Below are positions 60,170 to 64,000 of a stretch of 64,000 nucleotides of DNA, one piece after another. Numbering within the stretch: position 1 is the first letter of the stretch; each line of letters begins with the position of its first letter. The notes under the pieces were generated by a model. It saw only the letters and a program-made list of their open reading frames with translations, did not search any database and was not told the origin of the DNA. The translations under genes and the position numbers were made by a program. The stretch comes from Cricetomys ansorgei (Eukaryota > Chordata > Mammalia > Rodentia > Nesomyidae), in NCBI GenBank assembly GCA_026225945.1, contig JAMJFZ010000239.1:26127501-26191500 (forward strand), read 5' to 3'.

Positions 60170-62625
60170 GCCAGGAAGCGGGTTCCGCCTAGCCGTTCCT
60201 GCCTCACCTCCCACTGCAGGTGATGGAAGCGCCTCTCCTTCCAAAGGAAGCCACGCCAGGCCCAGGGAAAGACCTTCCTGGAATTCCAGGAATATAGTTC
60301 CTTGGGGGAATTAAAGCAAAAAAGCCACCTGCACTGCTCTGAGAACCCAGGCGAGAACAGCAAGCCTGACTTTTTTCCTTCAGAAGAAAAGTCAACTTTG
60401 TTTGCTCAGTGTCTGGTCTTAAAACTGAACTTCCATAGCAGCTTAACCAACCAGGCCCATTTTACTTCGACAGAAGGAAGATTTTGATAAGCTTTCTGAA
60501 TTGTGGCATTTCCAAGGGTTTTTGACACTTAAACAATACGTCCGTAAGCTACATCATAAGAAGTAGCATTTGTACAAAGGATAGTACCTACCTTGTGAAT
60601 AGACATTTCTCTGTTTTCTGTCTGACTCCTTGGAGCAGTCCAGATCATGATGTGTCTCAAGAAAGAGCTGCACTGTGGGTCTCTTTTCTAGGTCTGTTTC
60701 ATTTTCAAGACGAACCCCAAGTGGAACCATTTGTAAAGATGGTTGCTTGGAGGCCGGAGATTGCGTAAGGCTAAAAGTAATCGGCAGTGGGAATCACCGG
60801 CAGGCCCGATCTGCAAGCTGAGGTCAGGACACCAAGAGGCACTGCAGAAAGCATCAAGGAGTCGTCCCTGGATCCCAAGTGGTGGCAGGGTTTCTCTGCC
60901 TGCCACGACCCAGATGAGAGCTGGCACCTGGTAAGCCTACATACTTCTTTCAGGGATGTCACACGACTGCAGTTTGGATAGTGTGCACTGCTTTGTGTTG
61001 CCAAGACGGTAGCCAGGACTGTGGGTCATCGCCCTGCTCTCCAAACTCCACACAGGTAGAAAACTCCAGACTGGCCCAGCAGGTCTGCTTCACACAGAGC
61101 ACAGCTGATCTGTCCCCATCTGAGAGAAAGTCCCACAAGGGCAGCAAACCAACATCCTTTCTGCGTGCACTTTTATAGAACCGTGCTTTGCGTGTCTAGG
61201 AGATGAGTTAGTGGACAATGACATAATATGGATAATGGAGATCTAAACTATTTTTTTTTTCCTTATAAAAATATCAGAGCTATGAATTAAGAATCGACTC
61301 AGAAACTTACAGGATGCCCAAAGGAAAACGCATCTTGGTATAGGACTCTCCCCATTCGATAGGACGAGGGCTTGCACTGGGTTCAAACTATTGGAATGTC
61401 TAAACCGTTGGACCTGGTTGTTTGAGGGTTGGAACCTGGGGAACGGCCACCAAGCCCCGTCAGTAAGCTTATTCTCTGTCTGCCCTGCTTGAGGAGCTGA
61501 TTTTCCTGTACCTATGCAAAGAAGTAAGAGCACCTTATAGGAAGCACTGGGGAGGGATGGGGATCATGGTATCAGCCATACGAATGTTAAGTGAAATTGC
61601 ACAGAGGAAAGCTTGATATATGTTTAAAAATTGTACATAATGCTCTTTTACAGAGGAGAAAGAATTCATCCAGTAATCAGATTCACCTCTTTTTTATGAA
61701 GGGGTATATATGGAGGTTCTGCAGTGCCACGCCCTTTATTTGTGTGTTCATGTATTTTGGCAATTTTATTTTTTTAGATTCATGTGACTTTAAAAAAAAA
61801 TGATTTCTGAAAGAGATCCTGATCTTTTCCTTTGGATATTTAAAAGAAAAGGGGAAAAAAAAAACCCACTTATTTCAAGAGAAAAGAGAAAGAGCTTTAT
61901 CTAATTCTCCAGCATCAGCTACACCATTTGTTTAAATACAGAGCTAAGTTTCTGTTCCCTGGGCATGTCCTCTCTATCTCTTGTAGCCTCCGTGCTGTGA
62001 AGATGGTCACGGGCAGCTGTTAATCAAGTTCACCGTGTGCTGAACTAACAGATGGGTCCTGGCTAGAGGTTTTTCTCCTCAGCAAGGCTCCCTGGGTTTT
62101 TTTGTTCTTGGATGAAGACTTCACTCAAAATATTAAAGAGAAGTGAGATCCATCTTCTCTTGAACTTCAGAATGCAGGAATGCTCTCTGGAGGAGAACAA
62201 ACCTTAAGCAAGGTGCTGTGCTATCTCCCCCAGACACACAGTCCAGTAGTTCTGAGCCTGCTTACCTGTGCGCTGTCAGCAGATTTATGACGCCGAATGC
62301 ACCTGACTTGGATTCTCCGTTTCCTTCATCCTACCAACTCTTCTTCATCTCCAGCCCTACCTGGGGCTCTCGTCTGCAGGCCAGCCCAGACACTGTGTCC
62401 TTTCTCATCTGGCTTCCAGGCGTAGACAAAGCCTGAGCACAGTTCTGGACACATGTGCCCATTCCCTGTGTGAAAGGGTGTAATCGCCAGGGGACCAGAA
62501 AGCTCTGAATTGCAACATACGGTTGCTGATTGTATGAGTTATGTTTTTATATGAGTTACATTTTTCCAAGTAGTTATTTTGTTATTTGGGGAACCAAATA
62601 AAGTGCCAAACGAAGCCTGATATTT
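60170..62625 (+). other. Zfp704: Zfp704 3' UTR to first strong poly(A) signal
   Basis: Non-coding sequence follows the TGA, without any SINE I can recognise, and reaches an AATAAA at 62597-62602. A Pumilio-type TGTACATA lies at 61632-61639 and a GCACTTT miR-17-type seed match at 61167-61173. The end coordinate is estimated from the usual distance after the hexamer. Longer 3' UTR forms are possible because SINE-free sequence continues to the window end. Confidence 0.7.
62597..62602 (+). terminator. Zfp704: Polyadenylation signal AATAAA
   Basis: Canonical hexamer in unique sequence 2.4 kb after the stop codon, followed about 50 bases later by a T/G-rich stretch (ttctttctgtgtctg). This is the best candidate for a transcript end inside the window. 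Confidence 0.6.
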
Positions 62626-64000
62626 CATTTGATGCCATCTCCATGAAACTAAGTTCTTTCTGTGTCTGCATTTTGTGGAGAAGCAGAGAAAGGAAGGATG
62701 TGAAGAGTAGTCTTGGGCAAACTGGCTGCTGGCCTGCAGCTGTGTGCATCCCGGGGGCTAAGAGCCCTGTCTACACTAGGACTGGTGATGCAATGAATTC
62801 TTGGTTGATGAATATGTCTGATTCTCTTTAAAGCAATGTATGCAGCACACAGTCATTTTCAGCCTTAGCCTTCTCAGAGTATGGACACGAGTTTGTGGAA
62901 GTGAATGAACAAGGAAGTGTGTCTGGAAGGCAGTGCAGGAAGCCTGTGCATACCTGCCTCCTGCTCATCTTCTTGGGCTGGTGAGCCATCGGTCCCTGCT
63001 ACATCCCAGGGAGTCTCCATGTCTGCTCCAGCTGCCTGAAACAAGATGGGAGCTGCTTTGACCAGGGGCACTCCAACAGGCTCACCCTTCTGTTACCTTA
63101 GGTCTGGGAAGTTGGTCTGGATTGGCAAAAGCCAGCATCGGGAAGAAAGCAATGGGTTTCCAAACCGGAGTGGGCTTGCAGTGCCTGTGGACAGCTCCAT
63201 TTCCGAGAGGTTCCCTTATGAGATGAGCCCCTGCCTCCTGAGGACAGCCCTGGCGATGGCCCTCGGACTTTCCGAACATCTCTTCAGAGATGTTCACATG
63301 TATGTTGCAAAAAATGTCTAAAACCGAATTGTTCCCCATTGCGATTCAAGATGACGTGAGTTGAAGTCTGCCATCCCTGGTATCCTGGTATGTCACACTT
63401 TCGCCAGAAGCCCTGAGCTCCACGATCCTGAGAGAGTCCATTTCCTCTCTCACTCCAAGTGCACTGCAAGACAAGGGCTACATTCACTGGAGAAGGTTCT
63501 GAGAAAGGTGAGAACTAGACGAGAGAACACATTGCGCGCGGTAGCAGAATACTGTAAATACTACTCATTTCCTCAGGGAAGCAGGAAGGATGTGCGAAGA
63601 CAGATCTGGAGCACCCCAAGACTGGCAAGAATTTTACTGTCTCAAGTCTTTTCTAGTCAGGACAAGTGTTTCGTTTCGTGTAAACTCAGTATCATCTCAA
63701 GACAAATCCATGTCAACTGGACGGTGTCAACTTCCGTGAGGCACGGCAGCTGCACCCCATGCGTAACCCCCTCTTCGTAGCTGGCCTAACGCTGACTGAT
63801 GCTTGAGCCACGGGTGCAGAGCCTGCTGGGTATTCGTAGACACGGTGAGGCTTTCTCTGAATGTAATTGTGAACAAGAAGCCTTGCCGTTCCTTGTTGTA
63901 ACCTCCCCACCTGGGCAACTGTTTATTAGCTACACACAGCATTCTCTTAAGTGAAAGAAAGCTGTACGAGATGTACGATTTGCTTTAGCGGCGTGTTGAG
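62626..64000 (+). other. Unique sequence after poly(A) signal; extended 3' UTR or flank
   Basis: About 1.4 kb with no SINE, LTR or coding feature that I can support. It contains a second Pumilio-type site, TGTAAATA, at 63553-63560. The open frames on both strands show no known motifs. It could be the distal part of a long 3' UTR. Confidence 0.5.

Overview
This window looks like genomic DNA from a muroid rodent. It is packed with B1, B2/B3, B4 and ID SINEs, MaLR-like and ERV-like LTRs, old L1 pieces and CA/TG microsatellites. The only gene I can support is the 3' part of Zfp704 (ZNF704), a zinc-finger/C-clamp transcription factor of the ZNF395/SLC2A4RG family, on the + strand. I cannot tell mouse, rat or a cricetid apart from this sequence alone.

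Layout: positions 1-27396 are non-coding and read as intron upstream of the first visible exon. Seven coding exons follow: 27397-27500, 29288-29514, 44050-44150, 49287-49554, 52121-52225, 59010-59107 and 60058-60169. Every junction has AG/GT borders, and the reading frame is continuous across all six introns. Together they encode about 338 residues ending at a TGA at 60167-60169. The missing N-terminus must lie upstream of the window. A 3' UTR starts at 60170 and has a canonical AATAAA at 62597-62602. The last 1.4 kb may be a longer 3' UTR or flank.

The protein part runs in this order: a conserved LTSLS-type segment, a Ser/Pro-rich region ending in a basic PRKRK signal, one C2H2 finger (C-X4-C-X12-H-X4-H), an acidic then Ser/Pro/Thr-rich linker, and a C-terminal C-clamp-like motif (C-X12-C-X2-C-X5-C).

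The introns hold most of the other content: several tens of SINEs, at least three recognisable LTRs, L1 fragments, at least eight pieces of an abundant rodent repeat I cannot name with certainty, and a processed RPL31 pseudogene at about 32514-32905. I see no second protein-coding gene, tRNA/rRNA gene or CRISPR array, and no convincing novel system. The most testable new points are these: an inverted LTR pair that flanks two Zfp704 exons and could favour circular RNA; a candidate intronic polyadenylation site that would remove the C-clamp; and an inverted B1 pair able to form a long hairpin.
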